In this document: positions 1 to 7,329 of the stretch, in pieces
Position numbering within the stretch: position 1 is the first letter of the stretch
Layout of the letters: every line of letters starts with the position of its first letter
From: CAG-103 sp048217285
Lineage (GTDB): Bacteria; Bacillota; Clostridia; Oscillospirales; Oscillospiraceae
Reading direction: 5' to 3'
Assembly (NCBI GenBank): GCA_048217285.1
Contig: DBFWVW010000022.1
Location: 1-9,403 of the forward strand
DNA length: 9,403 bases
Notes under the pieces: generated by a model
Told to the model about the DNA's origin: nothing
What the model saw: the letters and a program-made list of their open reading frames with translations, nothing else
Databases searched by the model: none
Position numbers and translations under genes: made by a program

Positions 1-37
1 CCGCGCAACAAAAACAACACAAAGGATGCTTCCCATT

Positions 38-1030
38 ATGGCAACACTCAAAGACATCGCGGATATATGCGGCGTCTCCACGGCGACCGTCTCCTATGTC
101 CTGTCCGGCCGCGGCACGGAAAAGCGCATCACCGCGCAGACACAGCAGGAGATCCGAAAAGCGGCGGAAAGCCTCGACTATGAATATAAAGGACGCAACA
201 AGGCCGTGCTCAAGTACCGTGTCACGGTCTACTTCCCGCTCTCGGGGCTCAAGATGCTGCTGCCGACGTTTCTTGACGCCTTCAACCGCATCGTGGACGC
301 CGAGACCTCGAACATCGACATTCTCCTGCGGCCGTACACGCAAAATCAGCTCCACCTCCAGCGGGAGCTGTGGGCCGAACGCAAGGGCTCTTCCGCCATC
401 GTCATCTCCCCCGGCGGAACGGATCTGGCAAACCTCGCCGAGAAGCAGACGCTCGTGCCGGTCATCCTGCTCAACCGCACGCTGCCGAACTACTCCTACG
501 TCGGCTTCGACCAGCTCGAGTCCGGTCGTCTCGCCGCCGAGCACGCGCTCAAGCGCGGCGGGGACAGCATCCTGCTCGTCTCGCCGCCGTCCCTGTTCGG
601 CACGGCGTGGCGCAGCGCCGCCTTTTCCGACTACTGTCTGCAGCACGGCGTGAATCTTGAGCACAACACCATCAGCGCCGACACGAGCATCCGCGCCGGC
701 TACGAGCTCGGCAAGGCGCTCGTGCGCAGCGGCCGGCTCAAGAAGGTCATTTTCTGCACATATGACATGACGGCGCTCGGTCTCTCCACCGCCCTGTCGG
801 AGGAGAACATCGTCGTCGGCAAGGATGTGGAGATCCTCACCACGAGCACGAGCGACGGCGATCTGCTCGCTTACAACAATCCGCCGATCACCATGGTGGA
901 TCTGAAGTTTGGCGACCTGTGCTACATGGCCATGCGCCTCGGCATGGACATTGCGACCGGGCGAGCGAGCTATCCGCAGGAGATCTCGCTGCACCCGACG
1001 ATAATCTATCGGAAATCGTGCCCGGCCTGA
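38..1030 (+). CDS. LacI-family transcriptional regulator
   Basis: This is a DNA-binding repressor-type regulator of about 330 residues, the usual LacI length. Residues 3-23 form the LacI helix-turn-helix (TLKDIADICGVS, then TATVSYVLSG). A linker follows, and from about residue 60 there is a periplasmic-binding-protein-like effector domain; the segment RTLPNYSYVGFDQLESGRLA matches the family's subdomain boundary. The hinge is atypical: LDYEYKGRNKAVLK replaces the common LGYxPNxxARxL. An in-frame ATG lies at 26, but the ATG at 38 is preferred because AAAGGA at 21-26 can act as its ribosome binding site and the domain begins directly after it. The effector is probably a sugar or related small molecule, but no sugar gene is visible here, so the regulon is unknown. 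Upstream sequence is outside the window. Family assignment is firm; target and ligand are not. Confidence 0.93.
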   Translation: MATLKDIADICGVSTATVSYVLSGRGTEKRITAQTQQEIRKAAESLDYEYKGRNKAVLKYRVTVYFPLSGLKMLLPTFLDAFNRIVDAETSNIDILLRPYTQNQLHLQRELWAERKGSSAIVISPGGTDLANLAEKQTLVPVILLNRTLPNYSYVGFDQLESGRLAAEHALKRGGDSILLVSPPSLFGTAWRSAAFSDYCLQHGVNLEHNTISADTSIRAGYELGKALVRSGRLKKVIFCTYDMTALGLSTALSEENIVVGKDVEILTTSTSDGDLLAYNNPPITMVDLKFGDLCYMAMRLGMDIATGRASYPQEISLHPTIIYRKSCPA

Positions 1031-1041
1031 GCGCAGGGCGC

Positions 1042-1084
1042 AAAAAAGAGAGCTTGTCACAAGCTGTGACAAGCTCTCTTTTTC
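1042..1084. terminator. Bidirectional intrinsic terminator between convergent genes
   Basis: The left arm at 1042-1060 (A-run, then GAGAGCTTGTCAC) pairs with the right arm at 1066-1084 in 18 of 19 positions around a five-base loop (AAGCT). The A-run on the left and T-run on the right give a hairpin plus T-tract on both strands. It lies between the ends of the LacI-family gene (stop at 1030) and the minus-strand symporter gene (stop at 1100), so it should end both transcripts. Confidence 0.93.
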
Positions 1085-1099
1085 GTTATAAAATGCGGT

Positions 1100-2512
1100 T
1101 TAGTTCCAGAAATCCGTTTCGGTGATGCCGATGTCGGCAGCGTGGAACTCGGGGTCTTTGCCCTCCTTGCGCTGGCGCAGGTAGTCCTTGAGCACGGCCA
1201 CGCCCTTGTTGCCGAGGATGAGGATGGTGGGGATATTGATGATAACCATCGTGCCCTGGAGCATATCAGCCGTATCCCACGCGAGGCCGGCGCTGACGAT
1301 GGCGCCGACGAACACGAGCGCAGTAGCAACCAGGCGGAAAGTCATCATACCGCCGCGGCTCGGGTCGCGCCGGAGGATATACTTCAGGCAGCCCTCGCAG
1401 TAATAATAGTTGCCGATGAGCGTCGTGAATGCGAACAGGCTCATGGACACGGCGATGAAGATGGGGCCGAAATTGCCGAGTGTCTGCTGCATGGACGCCT
1501 GCACATAGGCCGCGCCGGCCGCTTCCTTCGTCGGCACGACGCCGGAGCACAGGCACATGAATGCCGTGGCCGAGCAGATGAGCAGCGTGTCGATGAACAC
1601 GGACAGCATCTGCACCAGACCCTGCTTGGCCGGGTGGGAAACATCCGCCGTGGCGGCCGCGTTCGGCGCCGAGCCCATGCCGGCCTCATTGGAGTACAGG
1701 CCGCGCTTAATGCCCCACATGATGCACGAACCGGTGAAGCCGCTGAACGCCGCCTTGAAATTGAACGCATCGCGGAAGATGTTGGCGATGACGCTCGGGA
1801 AGATCTTGATGTTCATGAAAATGACGATGAGCGACACGAGGATATACAGCACGCCCATGACCGGCACAAGCACGCCCGTGATATCGGTCAGGCGCTTGCC
1901 GCCGCCGAGCACGCACATGGCAAACAGCACCGCCAGGATCGCACCGATGACATACGGCGTGCGGGACTTGCTGTAGAAGCTGAAGCCGCTGAAAGCGTCC
2001 TGCAGGTTGTAGGATGCGAGCATATTGTAGCCAACGGCATAAGTGAGGATCAGCACAACGGCAAAAATGATGCCGAGCCAGCGCTGGTGCAGCGCCTGCT
2101 CCATGTAATACGACGGGCCGCCGACGCAGCCGCCCTTGCCGTCCTTCTTCTTATAGACCTGCGCAAGCGCGGACTCGATAAAGGCACTCGCCCCGCCGAG
2201 CAGCGCCACGACCCACATCCAGAACACGGCGCCGAAGCCGCCGAGGCAGATGGCCGTGGACACACCGACGATGTTGCCGGTGCCGACACGGGAAGCCGTG
2301 GACACCATGAGCGCGCCGAACGAGGAAATGCCACCCTTCTCCTTCGGCTTTTCCGAGACGACGTGAATGGACTCGCCAAACAGGCGAAACTGGATCAGAC
2401 CGGTGCGGATCGTGAAATACAGGCCCGCGGCGATCAGAAACAGCGGCACAATGTACGGCTGGTACAAAAAGCCGCTGATCGCATTGACCACACTGTCAAT
2501 TTTCTCAATCAT
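1100..2512 (-). CDS. AGCS-family sodium:alanine/glycine symporter
   Basis: This is a 470-residue integral membrane protein with about ten hydrophobic segments, the normal AGCS length. It should import a small neutral amino acid (alanine or glycine, possibly glutamine) with sodium. Family hallmarks are ASRVGTGNIVGVSTA at about residues 73-87, GGFGAVFWMW at 91-100, GGPSYYM at 131-137, and RGLYSNEAGMGSAPNAAA at 270-287 with the following FIDTLLIC at 306-313. The open frame extends 72 codons upstream to 2728, but that stretch lacks family similarity and covers the promoter region. The ATG at 2512 is chosen because AGGAGA lies six bases before it and the typical N-terminus MIEKIDSVVNAISGF follows. 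It is divergent from the DUF2461 operon and ends at a shared terminator. The substrate cannot be settled from sequence alone. Confidence 0.95.
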   Translation of the reverse strand: MIEKIDSVVNAISGFLYQPYIVPLFLIAAGLYFTIRTGLIQFRLFGESIHVVSEKPKEKGGISSFGALMVSTASRVGTGNIVGVSTAICLGGFGAVFWMWVVALLGGASAFIESALAQVYKKKDGKGGCVGGPSYYMEQALHQRWLGIIFAVVLILTYAVGYNMLASYNLQDAFSGFSFYSKSRTPYVIGAILAVLFAMCVLGGGKRLTDITGVLVPVMGVLYILVSLIVIFMNIKIFPSVIANIFRDAFNFKAAFSGFTGSCIMWGIKRGLYSNEAGMGSAPNAAATADVSHPAKQGLVQMLSVFIDTLLICSATAFMCLCSGVVPTKEAAGAAYVQASMQQTLGNFGPIFIAVSMSLFAFTTLIGNYYYCEGCLKYILRRDPSRGGMMTFRLVATALVFVGAIVSAGLAWDTADMLQGTMVIINIPTILILGNKGVAVLKDYLRQRKEGKDPEFHAADIGITETDFWN

Positions 2513-2518
2513 GATTTG

Positions 2519-2524
2519 TCTCCT
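2519..2524 (-). promoter_or_regulatory. Ribosome binding site fixing the symporter start
   Basis: On the minus strand this reads AGGAGA, six bases before the ATG at 2512. It decides against the longer open frame that starts at 2728. Confidence 0.85.
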
Positions 2525-2570
2525 CTGCAATGTTTCATTTTTCCGGCGGCAAATCGGCCGCGCAAGGGAT

Positions 2571-2599
2571 AGTATATAAAAGATTTGCCAAAAATGCAA
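2571..2599 (-). promoter_or_regulatory. Predicted sigma-70 promoter of the symporter gene
   Basis: Reading the minus strand, TTGCAT (2599-2594) is followed after exactly 17 bases by TATACT (2576-2571), which matches TATAAT at five of six positions. The predicted transcript start is near 2564, giving a leader of about 50 bases. The -35 box is only a half match. The call rests on consensus and spacing. Confidence 0.6.
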
Positions 2600-2662
2600 C
2601 CATGATTCGGCAATGTGACAATAACCCCGAAAATAACAGGGTTTTCTCGATCGTGCCGGGCC

Positions 2663-2691
2663 TTGCGCGGGCGGATATTTCGGCGTAAGAT
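2663..2691 (+). promoter_or_regulatory. Predicted promoter of the DUF2461 operon
   Basis: TTGCGC (2663-2668), a 17-base spacer and TAAGAT (2686-2691) form a moderate sigma-70-like promoter, with an expected start near 2698 and a leader of about 33 bases before the ATG at 2731. Both hexamers are imperfect. It is the best-spaced pair I found in the 218-base divergent gap 2513-2730. Confidence 0.45.
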
Positions 2692-2730
2692 AGGGATACT
2701 TTCCATGCAGAGACAAGGAGCGAAACACAT

Positions 2731-3399
2731 ATGTTCACTGGTTTTTCCGACGCAACAATCGACTTTCTCTGGGAGCTGCGCTTTCACAACGAGCGCCCGT
2801 GGTTCCTGGAGCATAAGCAGACCTTTCTCGACACGCTTGACCGGCCCATGAAGGCGCTGGCCGCGGACGTGACGGCGGCGCTCGAGCAGGCGCACCCCGA
2901 CCGGAAGTGGTACCTGCACGTGGCGCGCATCTACCGCGACGCGCGGCGGCTGCACGGCAACGGGCCGTATAAGGAAAACCTCTGGTTCACGCTGCGGTGC
3001 GACAGCAGCCGCGGGCCGGAGATCCCGGCATTTTATTTTGAGATCACGCCGCACAACTACAGCTACGGCATGGGCTTTTACTGGGCGAAGGCAAACACGA
3101 TGGCGTGCTTCCGCCGCGCGATTGATGCCGATCCCCTGCCGCTGACGGAGCTGGCTGAGCGGCTGAACGCGCAGGACACCTTCGTGCTTACCGGGCAGGA
3201 CTACGCCCGGGCGAAGGGCGACCCCGGCGCGCTGCTGCAGCCATGGTACAACAAGCGCGTGCTCGACCTCTCGTGCGTGCGCGCGCATGACGATCTGCTC
3301 TTCTCCCCCGCGCTGACGGAGGAACTCGTGCGCGGCTTCGGCTTTCTGCTGCCGTACTATGACTATCTCGAGGCCGTGACCCGGCGGGAGGACGCATGA
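2731..3399 (+). CDS. DUF2461 family protein of unknown function
   Basis: This 222-residue protein matches the DUF2461 (TIGR02453) family in length and pattern. Near the start is FLWELRFHNERPWF (12-25), the family's 'L..NN...WF' signature. The core RIYRDARRLHGNGPYKENLWF lies at 66-86, and YFEITPHNYSYGMGFY at 102-117. No signal peptide or membrane segment is visible, so it should be cytoplasmic. The family has no established biochemical role that I know of. The start is supported by AAGGAG at 2715-2720, ten bases before the ATG. Its stop overlaps the start of the dipeptidase gene (ATGATG junction at 3396-3401), so the two are translationally coupled and first in a three-gene operon. Family call is confident; function is open. 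Confidence 0.9.
   Translation: MFTGFSDATIDFLWELRFHNERPWFLEHKQTFLDTLDRPMKALAADVTAALEQAHPDRKWYLHVARIYRDARRLHGNGPYKENLWFTLRCDSSRGPEIPAFYFEITPHNYSYGMGFYWAKANTMACFRRAIDADPLPLTELAERLNAQDTFVLTGQDYARAKGDPGALLQPWYNKRVLDLSCVRAHDDLLFSPALTEELVRGFGFLLPYYDYLEAVTRREDA
3386..3391 (+). promoter_or_regulatory. Ribosome binding site at the DUF2461/dipeptidase junction
   Basis: GGGAGG lies inside the end of the DUF2461 frame, four bases before the ATG at 3396 and seven before the ATG at 3399. The seven-base spacing favours 3399 as the dipeptidase start. Confidence 0.7.
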
Positions 3400-4319
3400 T
3401 GCGCTGCTTTGACGGCCACTGCGACACGCTCGCGCGCTGTCTGGAAACCTGCGAGGGGCTGCGGCAAAACACCGGCCACGTTGATCTCGCGCGCTGCGCG
3501 GCCCTTGGGCAGCACGCGCAGATCTTCGCCGTGTTTGCCGACAGCGCGGCGGTAAACGAGCCGCTCTATGCCGTCGCACAGCGGCAGCACGCGCTGCTGG
3601 AGCGGGAATGCGCGCGCAATGCCGATCTCGTCCGCCGCTGCCGCACGGCGCGGGACGTGCGCGCAGCCTGGGCAGCCGGAAAAACAGCCGCGCTGCTCGG
3701 CATCGAGGGCGCGGAGCTGCTCGACTGCGACCCCCGGCGGCTGGATGACGCGGCGGCGTGGGAGTGCGTGTACGTGACGCTGACGTGGAACCACGCCAAC
3801 GCCCTCGCAGGGTCACACTGCGACGCACCAACACAGGGGCTCACGGCGCAGGGGCGCGACTTCGTGCGCGCGCTGTACGCGCACCGGATGCTGCCGGACG
3901 TGTCGCACCTGTCGGAGACGGCGGCGTGGGACGTGGTGCGGCTCGGGCTCGGCCCGGTGATCGCCTCGCACGCGAACAGCCGCGCCGTCTGCGCGCATTC
4001 GCGCAATCTCCCGGATGACCTCTTTCGCGCCATCCGCGACAGCGGCGGCGTGGTCGGCCTGAACCTCTACCAGGACTTCCTCGGCGGCGACAGCATGGAC
4101 ACCGTCGTGCGCCACGTCGAGCACCTGCTCGACCTCGGCGGCGACGAAACACTCGCGCTCGGCGGCGATCTCGACGGGTGCGACACGCTCGTCGGCGGCA
4201 TCACCGGCGTGCAGGACTATCCGAAGCTCTATGCCGCACTCAAAGCCCGCGGCTATGATACCGCGCTGCTGCAGGATCTCTTTGCTGGCAACTGGCTGCG
4301 CGTACTGCCGGAGAAATAA
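3399..4319 (+). CDS. Membrane dipeptidase-like zinc hydrolase (peptidase M19)
   Basis: This 306-residue protein belongs to the renal dipeptidase (M19) family, amidohydrolase-type metalloenzymes that cleave dipeptides, including some with D-residues. The metal-site residues are visible in order: H7 and D9 in DGHCD, the bridging glutamate E103 in GIEGAE, H170 in DVSHLSE, H191 in SHANSRAVC, and D257 in LGGDLDG. The LTWNHAN stretch at 128-134 and the C-terminal GNWLRVL are also typical. No signal peptide or lipobox is present, so unlike the mammalian enzyme it should act in the cytoplasm. Two adjacent ATGs (3396, 3399) are possible starts. It overlaps the DUF2461 gene and is followed 54 bases later by the flavin reductase-like gene. 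Likely roles are peptide salvage or cell-wall peptide turnover; the natural substrate is unknown. Confidence 0.93.
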   Translation: MRCFDGHCDTLARCLETCEGLRQNTGHVDLARCAALGQHAQIFAVFADSAAVNEPLYAVAQRQHALLERECARNADLVRRCRTARDVRAAWAAGKTAALLGIEGAELLDCDPRRLDDAAAWECVYVTLTWNHANALAGSHCDAPTQGLTAQGRDFVRALYAHRMLPDVSHLSETAAWDVVRLGLGPVIASHANSRAVCAHSRNLPDDLFRAIRDSGGVVGLNLYQDFLGGDSMDTVVRHVEHLLDLGGDETLALGGDLDGCDTLVGGITGVQDYPKLYAALKARGYDTALLQDLFAGNWLRVLPEK

Positions 4320-4373
4320 AAACAAACAGCCGCTCGCAGCGCGCAGCGGCAGATCAACATGGAGTGTATCAGC

Positions 4374-4910
4374 ATGGAAAACTTCAAGCAAGAGGCTTAC
4401 AACGTCTTTGAGCTCTTCGACCGGCAGTGGGCGATCGTGACAGCCGGCTCGATCGAGCACTACAACAGCTGCACGGTCGGCTGGGGCAGTCTGGGCAACC
4501 TCTGGGGCCCGACCGGCAGAAGCCGCCCGGCCGTCACGGTCTATGTGCACCCGGCGCGCTACACCTGCGAATTCTTAGAGCGCGGCGGCACGTTCACCGT
4601 CAGCTTCTACCCGCCGGAGTGCAGACGTGCGCTGGGCTACATCGGCTCACACTCCGGCAGAGACGGCGACAAAGCCGCCGCAGCCGGACTCACGCCGGTG
4701 GCCTTCGGGCAGGGCGTGACGTATGCCGAGGCAAACCTGACCTTCCTGTGCAAAAAGCTCTACCAGCACCAGTTCACCACAGAGGATCTCGCGCCGGAGG
4801 TGCAGGCATACTACGCCTCGATGCCGCAGGTCTACCCCGACTTTCACGGCGGCTGGCAGCCGCATCTCGCGTTCGTGGGCGAGATCATCGACGTGATCGA
4901 CAAGCGCTGA
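4374..4910 (+). CDS. Flavin reductase-like FMN-binding protein
   Basis: This is a 178-residue split-barrel flavoprotein of the flavin reductase-like family common in clostridia. Visible family motifs are NSCTVGWGSLG near residues 33-43, the VYVHPARYTCEFLE stretch, and ALGYIGSHSGRDGDK, which contributes to FMN binding in relatives. Such proteins bind FMN and pass electrons from NAD(P)H or a protein donor to flavin or another acceptor; the specific partner is unknown. The ATG at 4374 is preferred over the one at 4359 because GGAG at 4361-4364 gives nine-base spacing, while nothing suitable precedes 4359. It is the last gene of the DUF2461/dipeptidase operon and ends 12 bases before a strong terminator. 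It converges on a flavodiiron gene that carries its own flavin reductase-like module. Confidence 0.9.
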   Translation: MENFKQEAYNVFELFDRQWAIVTAGSIEHYNSCTVGWGSLGNLWGPTGRSRPAVTVYVHPARYTCEFLERGGTFTVSFYPPECRRALGYIGSHSGRDGDKAAAAGLTPVAFGQGVTYAEANLTFLCKKLYQHQFTTEDLAPEVQAYYASMPQVYPDFHGGWQPHLAFVGEIIDVIDKR

Positions 4911-4922
4911 GCGCAAAACAAG

Positions 4923-4957
4923 AAAACGACGTGACCAAGACGGTCACGTCGTTTTTT
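4923..4957. terminator. Bidirectional intrinsic terminator
   Basis: A perfect 14-base stem (AAAACGACGTGACC at 4923-4936 with 4942-4955) encloses a five-base loop and is followed by a T-run ending at 4957. The A-run on the other side supplies the T-rich tail for the opposite strand. It separates the convergent flavin reductase-like gene (stop at 4910) and flavodiiron gene (stop at 4973) and should serve both. Confidence 0.95.
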
Positions 4958-4972
4958 GCAATATCGGGGAAC

Positions 4973-6952
4973 TTACGCAAGCGGTTTGAAATCGGACTTC
5001 GGGTGGTGGCACAGCGGGCAGACATAATCGTCCGGCATATCCGCGCCCTCGTACACGTAGCCGCAGACGGTGCAGACAAAGCCGACGCGCTTTTCCGCAG
5101 GCTTGGCCTCGTGCTTGACAAAGTCGGACGCCGGGTGCTTGCACAGCGGGCAGATGAAATCAGCCGGAAGCGTCTCGCCCTCGTATACATAACCGCACAC
5201 GGAGCAGACCCAGGTCGCCTTCTCGGCGGGGGCGAGCTTCGGCGGCGCGGGCTTGATGTGGCTGCGGTAGTAGTCGTAGGTCACGGTCTCGTCGTTGCTG
5301 AAGAGCTTGGACTCCGTGATCTCGGCAATGAAGAGCCGGTGGCTGCCCTGGTCATAGCTCTCGACGACGCGGCAGGAGAACATGGCGTTCGTGTAGCGGT
5401 TGATGTAATACAGGCCGTTGTCACTGCGGGCGCAGTCCGTCCAGTCTGCGAACTTGTCCACATCCGCGCCGGACTGGAAGCCGAAGTGCTGGAAGAAGGC
5501 AAAGGGCACTTCCTTCGTCAGCAGGGAGAGGTTGAACACGCCGGTGCGCTCGATCATGCCGCAGGTGTAGTTGGCCTTGATGACCGAGATGGAGATACGC
5601 TCGGGCTTGTTGGCCATCTGGATGGCGGTGTTGATCACACAGGCGTTGTCCTTGTCCCCTTCGCGGGCGGAGAGCGCAAACAGGCCGTACTGGAACTTGA
5701 AGAGCGCGGCGGGGTTCTGCTTGCCCTCGTTGACGATCGGGCGCGGCTTCGGCATGGAGGCCACGAGCGCGTCCGCGATCTCGGCGAGCGCAGCGATCTG
5801 GTCGTCCTTGAGCGAGGACTTGATGGTGAGCGTCTCGTTGAGGATGGTAACATCCTTGAGCTTGGAGAGGATGCCGCGCATGAGCTTGCCGGCAGTCGGC
5901 GCCCAGGAGCCGTTTTCGATCAGGGCGATCGTGCGGTTCTGGAGGTTGTGCGCCGCGATATCGAGCAGAGCCGTCTCCATGTTGCAGAATATGCCGGCGT
6001 TGTACGTTGTGGACGCGAACACGAGGTGGCTGCAGCGGAAGGCCTCGGCCACAACATAGCTCGGGTGCGTGACGGAGACGTCGTACATGGCGATGTTGCG
6101 CACGCCGCGCGCAGCGAGCATGGTTGCGAGCACCTGCGCCGCATTTTCCGTGTGGCCATAGACAGAGGAATAGGCGATGAGCACACTGCCGTCCTGCTCG
6201 GGCGTGTAGGAGCTCCACTTGCTGTACTTATCGACAAACCAGCCGATGTTCTTGCGCCAGACAGGGCCATGCAGCGGGCAGATCATGCGGATGTCAAGCG
6301 TGGCGGCCTTCTTGAGCAGGGCCTGCACCTGCTTGCCGTACTTGCCGACGATATTCGTGTAGTAACGGCGGGCATCCGGCAGCCAGTCGTGCTCAAAGTC
6401 GTACTCATCGGCGTAGAGATTGCCGTTGAGCGCGCCGAACGTGCCGAAAGCATCGGCGGAAAAGAGCGTGCCGGTCGTAACGTCAAAGCTGACCATAACC
6501 TCCGGCCAGTGGACCATCGGCGCCATGACATAGGCAAACGTGTGCTTGCCGAAGGTGTATGTATCGCCCTCGGCCATGAGAATGGCGCGGGCATCAATGT
6601 CAAACGTGAAGTAGTTGCGGATCATGTCGCGGATCTTCGCGTTGCAGATGATCTTCGCCTCGGGATAGCGGCGCACGGTCTCTTCGAGCGTCTTGGCGTG
6701 GTCGGGCTCCATATGGTGCACGACGATGTAGTCCAGCGGACGGTCGCCGAGAACATAAGTGAGATTTTCAAAGAACTGACCGGCGACGGACTGGTCCACC
6801 GTGTCGAGCAGGACGGTCTTTTCGTCGAGCAGGACATAGGCGTTGTACGACACGCCGCGCGGGATGGGATACACGCTCTCAAACAGGGCCAGACGGCGGT
6901 CGGACGCGCCGACCCAATACAGATCCTCGGTCATTTTCACAGTGCAGTGCAT
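4973..6952 (-). CDS. Flavodiiron protein fused to flavin reductase and two rubredoxin-like domains
   Basis: This 659-residue enzyme should reduce O2 to water and/or NO to N2O, protecting an anaerobe. Residues 1-250 form the metallo-beta-lactamase-like di-iron domain with all ligands present: H80, E82 and D84 in HMEPDH, H148 in MVHW, D167 in SADAFG and H228 in PLHGP. Residues 255-395 are a flavodoxin domain with the FMN loop YSSVYGHTEN (261-270). Residues about 412-565 resemble a flavin reductase. Two rubredoxin-like modules follow, with cysteines 583, 586, 601, 604 and 627, 630, 645, 648. Only 14 residues separate the CxxC pairs, as in rubrerythrin-type rather than classic rubredoxin. The ATG at 6952 has a strong GGAGG eight bases upstream. 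It begins 29 bases after the thioredoxin stop, so the genes are probably cotranscribed. Relatives use separate rubredoxin and reductase partners; here both appear built in. Confidence 0.95.
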   Translation of the reverse strand: MHCTVKMTEDLYWVGASDRRLALFESVYPIPRGVSYNAYVLLDEKTVLLDTVDQSVAGQFFENLTYVLGDRPLDYIVVHHMEPDHAKTLEETVRRYPEAKIICNAKIRDMIRNYFTFDIDARAILMAEGDTYTFGKHTFAYVMAPMVHWPEVMVSFDVTTGTLFSADAFGTFGALNGNLYADEYDFEHDWLPDARRYYTNIVGKYGKQVQALLKKAATLDIRMICPLHGPVWRKNIGWFVDKYSKWSSYTPEQDGSVLIAYSSVYGHTENAAQVLATMLAARGVRNIAMYDVSVTHPSYVVAEAFRCSHLVFASTTYNAGIFCNMETALLDIAAHNLQNRTIALIENGSWAPTAGKLMRGILSKLKDVTILNETLTIKSSLKDDQIAALAEIADALVASMPKPRPIVNEGKQNPAALFKFQYGLFALSAREGDKDNACVINTAIQMANKPERISISVIKANYTCGMIERTGVFNLSLLTKEVPFAFFQHFGFQSGADVDKFADWTDCARSDNGLYYINRYTNAMFSCRVVESYDQGSHRLFIAEITESKLFSNDETVTYDYYRSHIKPAPPKLAPAEKATWVCSVCGYVYEGETLPADFICPLCKHPASDFVKHEAKPAEKRVGFVCTVCGYVYEGADMPDDYVCPLCHHPKSDFKPLA

Positions 6953-6960
6953 ACTTGTCT

Positions 6961-6965
6961 CCTCC
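6961..6965 (-). promoter_or_regulatory. Strong ribosome binding site of the flavodiiron gene
   Basis: On the minus strand this is GGAGG within AAGGAGGAGA, eight bases before the ATG at 6952. It favours that start over the internal ATG at 6934 and predicts efficient translation. Confidence 0.85.
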
Positions 6966-6981
6966 TTCTCTTTCCCCGGTC

Positions 6982-7284
6982 TCAGCCGAGGAGTTTCAGC
7001 AGCTCTTCTTTCGGCGTCACGCCGACCTTCACGGCCGCGGCCTGCCCGCCGCGGAACACCATGAGCGTCGGGATGCTCATGATGCGATACTCGCCCGCAA
7101 GCTCCGGCTGCTCGTCCACGTTGACCTTGCCGAACTTGTATTCCGGGTGCTCAGCATCCAGCTCCTCAATGACGGGAGCCATCATGCGGCAGGGGCCGCA
7201 CCACGTCGCCCAGAAATCCACGAGCACGGGCTTATCCGACTGCAGGACCTCCTGCGCAAAGTTTTCTTTTGTGAGTGTTATCAT
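6982..7284 (-). CDS. trxA: Thioredoxin
   Basis: This 100-residue single-domain protein is a thioredoxin, the cytoplasmic dithiol reductant of protein disulfides. The active site WCGPC is present with C29 and C32, preceded by the usual VLVDFWAT strand, and the cis-proline is P72 in SIPT. The GGQAAAVKVG segment is the usual C-terminal hairpin. It is slightly shorter than typical TrxA (about 105-108 residues) but looks complete. AAGGAAG six bases before the ATG supports the start. It lies between the Crp/Fnr-family gene (82-base gap) and the flavodiiron gene (29-base gap), all on the minus strand, which suggests a role in recovery from oxidative or nitrosative stress. No thioredoxin reductase gene is in the window. 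The symbol is by family; the organism may have several thioredoxins. Confidence 0.95.
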   Translation of the reverse strand: MITLTKENFAQEVLQSDKPVLVDFWATWCGPCRMMAPVIEELDAEHPEYKFGKVNVDEQPELAGEYRIMSIPTLMVFRGGQAAAVKVGVTPKEELLKLLG

Positions 7285-7329
7285 ATGGATCTTCCTTTCC
7301 GGAGTGGTTGTCTGTGTTTGTATGTGCTG

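Noticed and set aside
1142..2572. A 476-codon plus-strand open frame opposite the symporter gene
   Set aside because: It is a charged, His/Asp/Glu/Arg-rich translation typical of the reverse strand of a membrane protein gene, and the minus-strand frame is an unmistakable AGCS transporter.
2612..2619. AATGTGAC near the symporter promoter, also present upstream of thioredoxin
   Set aside because: An eight-base match has a fair chance of recurring in 9.4 kb on two strands, and no second half site accompanies this copy.
2623..2643. AACCC/GGGTT inverted repeat followed by T bases in the divergent gap
   Set aside because: A five-base stem with an 11-base loop is too weak to call a terminator or riboswitch.
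2509..3834. A 441-codon minus-strand open frame opposite DUF2461 and the dipeptidase
   Set aside because: It is Arg/Ala/Pro-rich with no domain, and lies opposite two genes with clear family motifs and ribosome binding sites. It also crosses the divergent promoter region.
4329..4350. Inverted repeat GCCGCT/AGCGGC between the dipeptidase and flavin reductase-like genes
   Set aside because: The stem is only six bases with a ten-base loop and no T-run follows on the plus strand, so it is not supported as a terminator. The two genes are probably cotranscribed.
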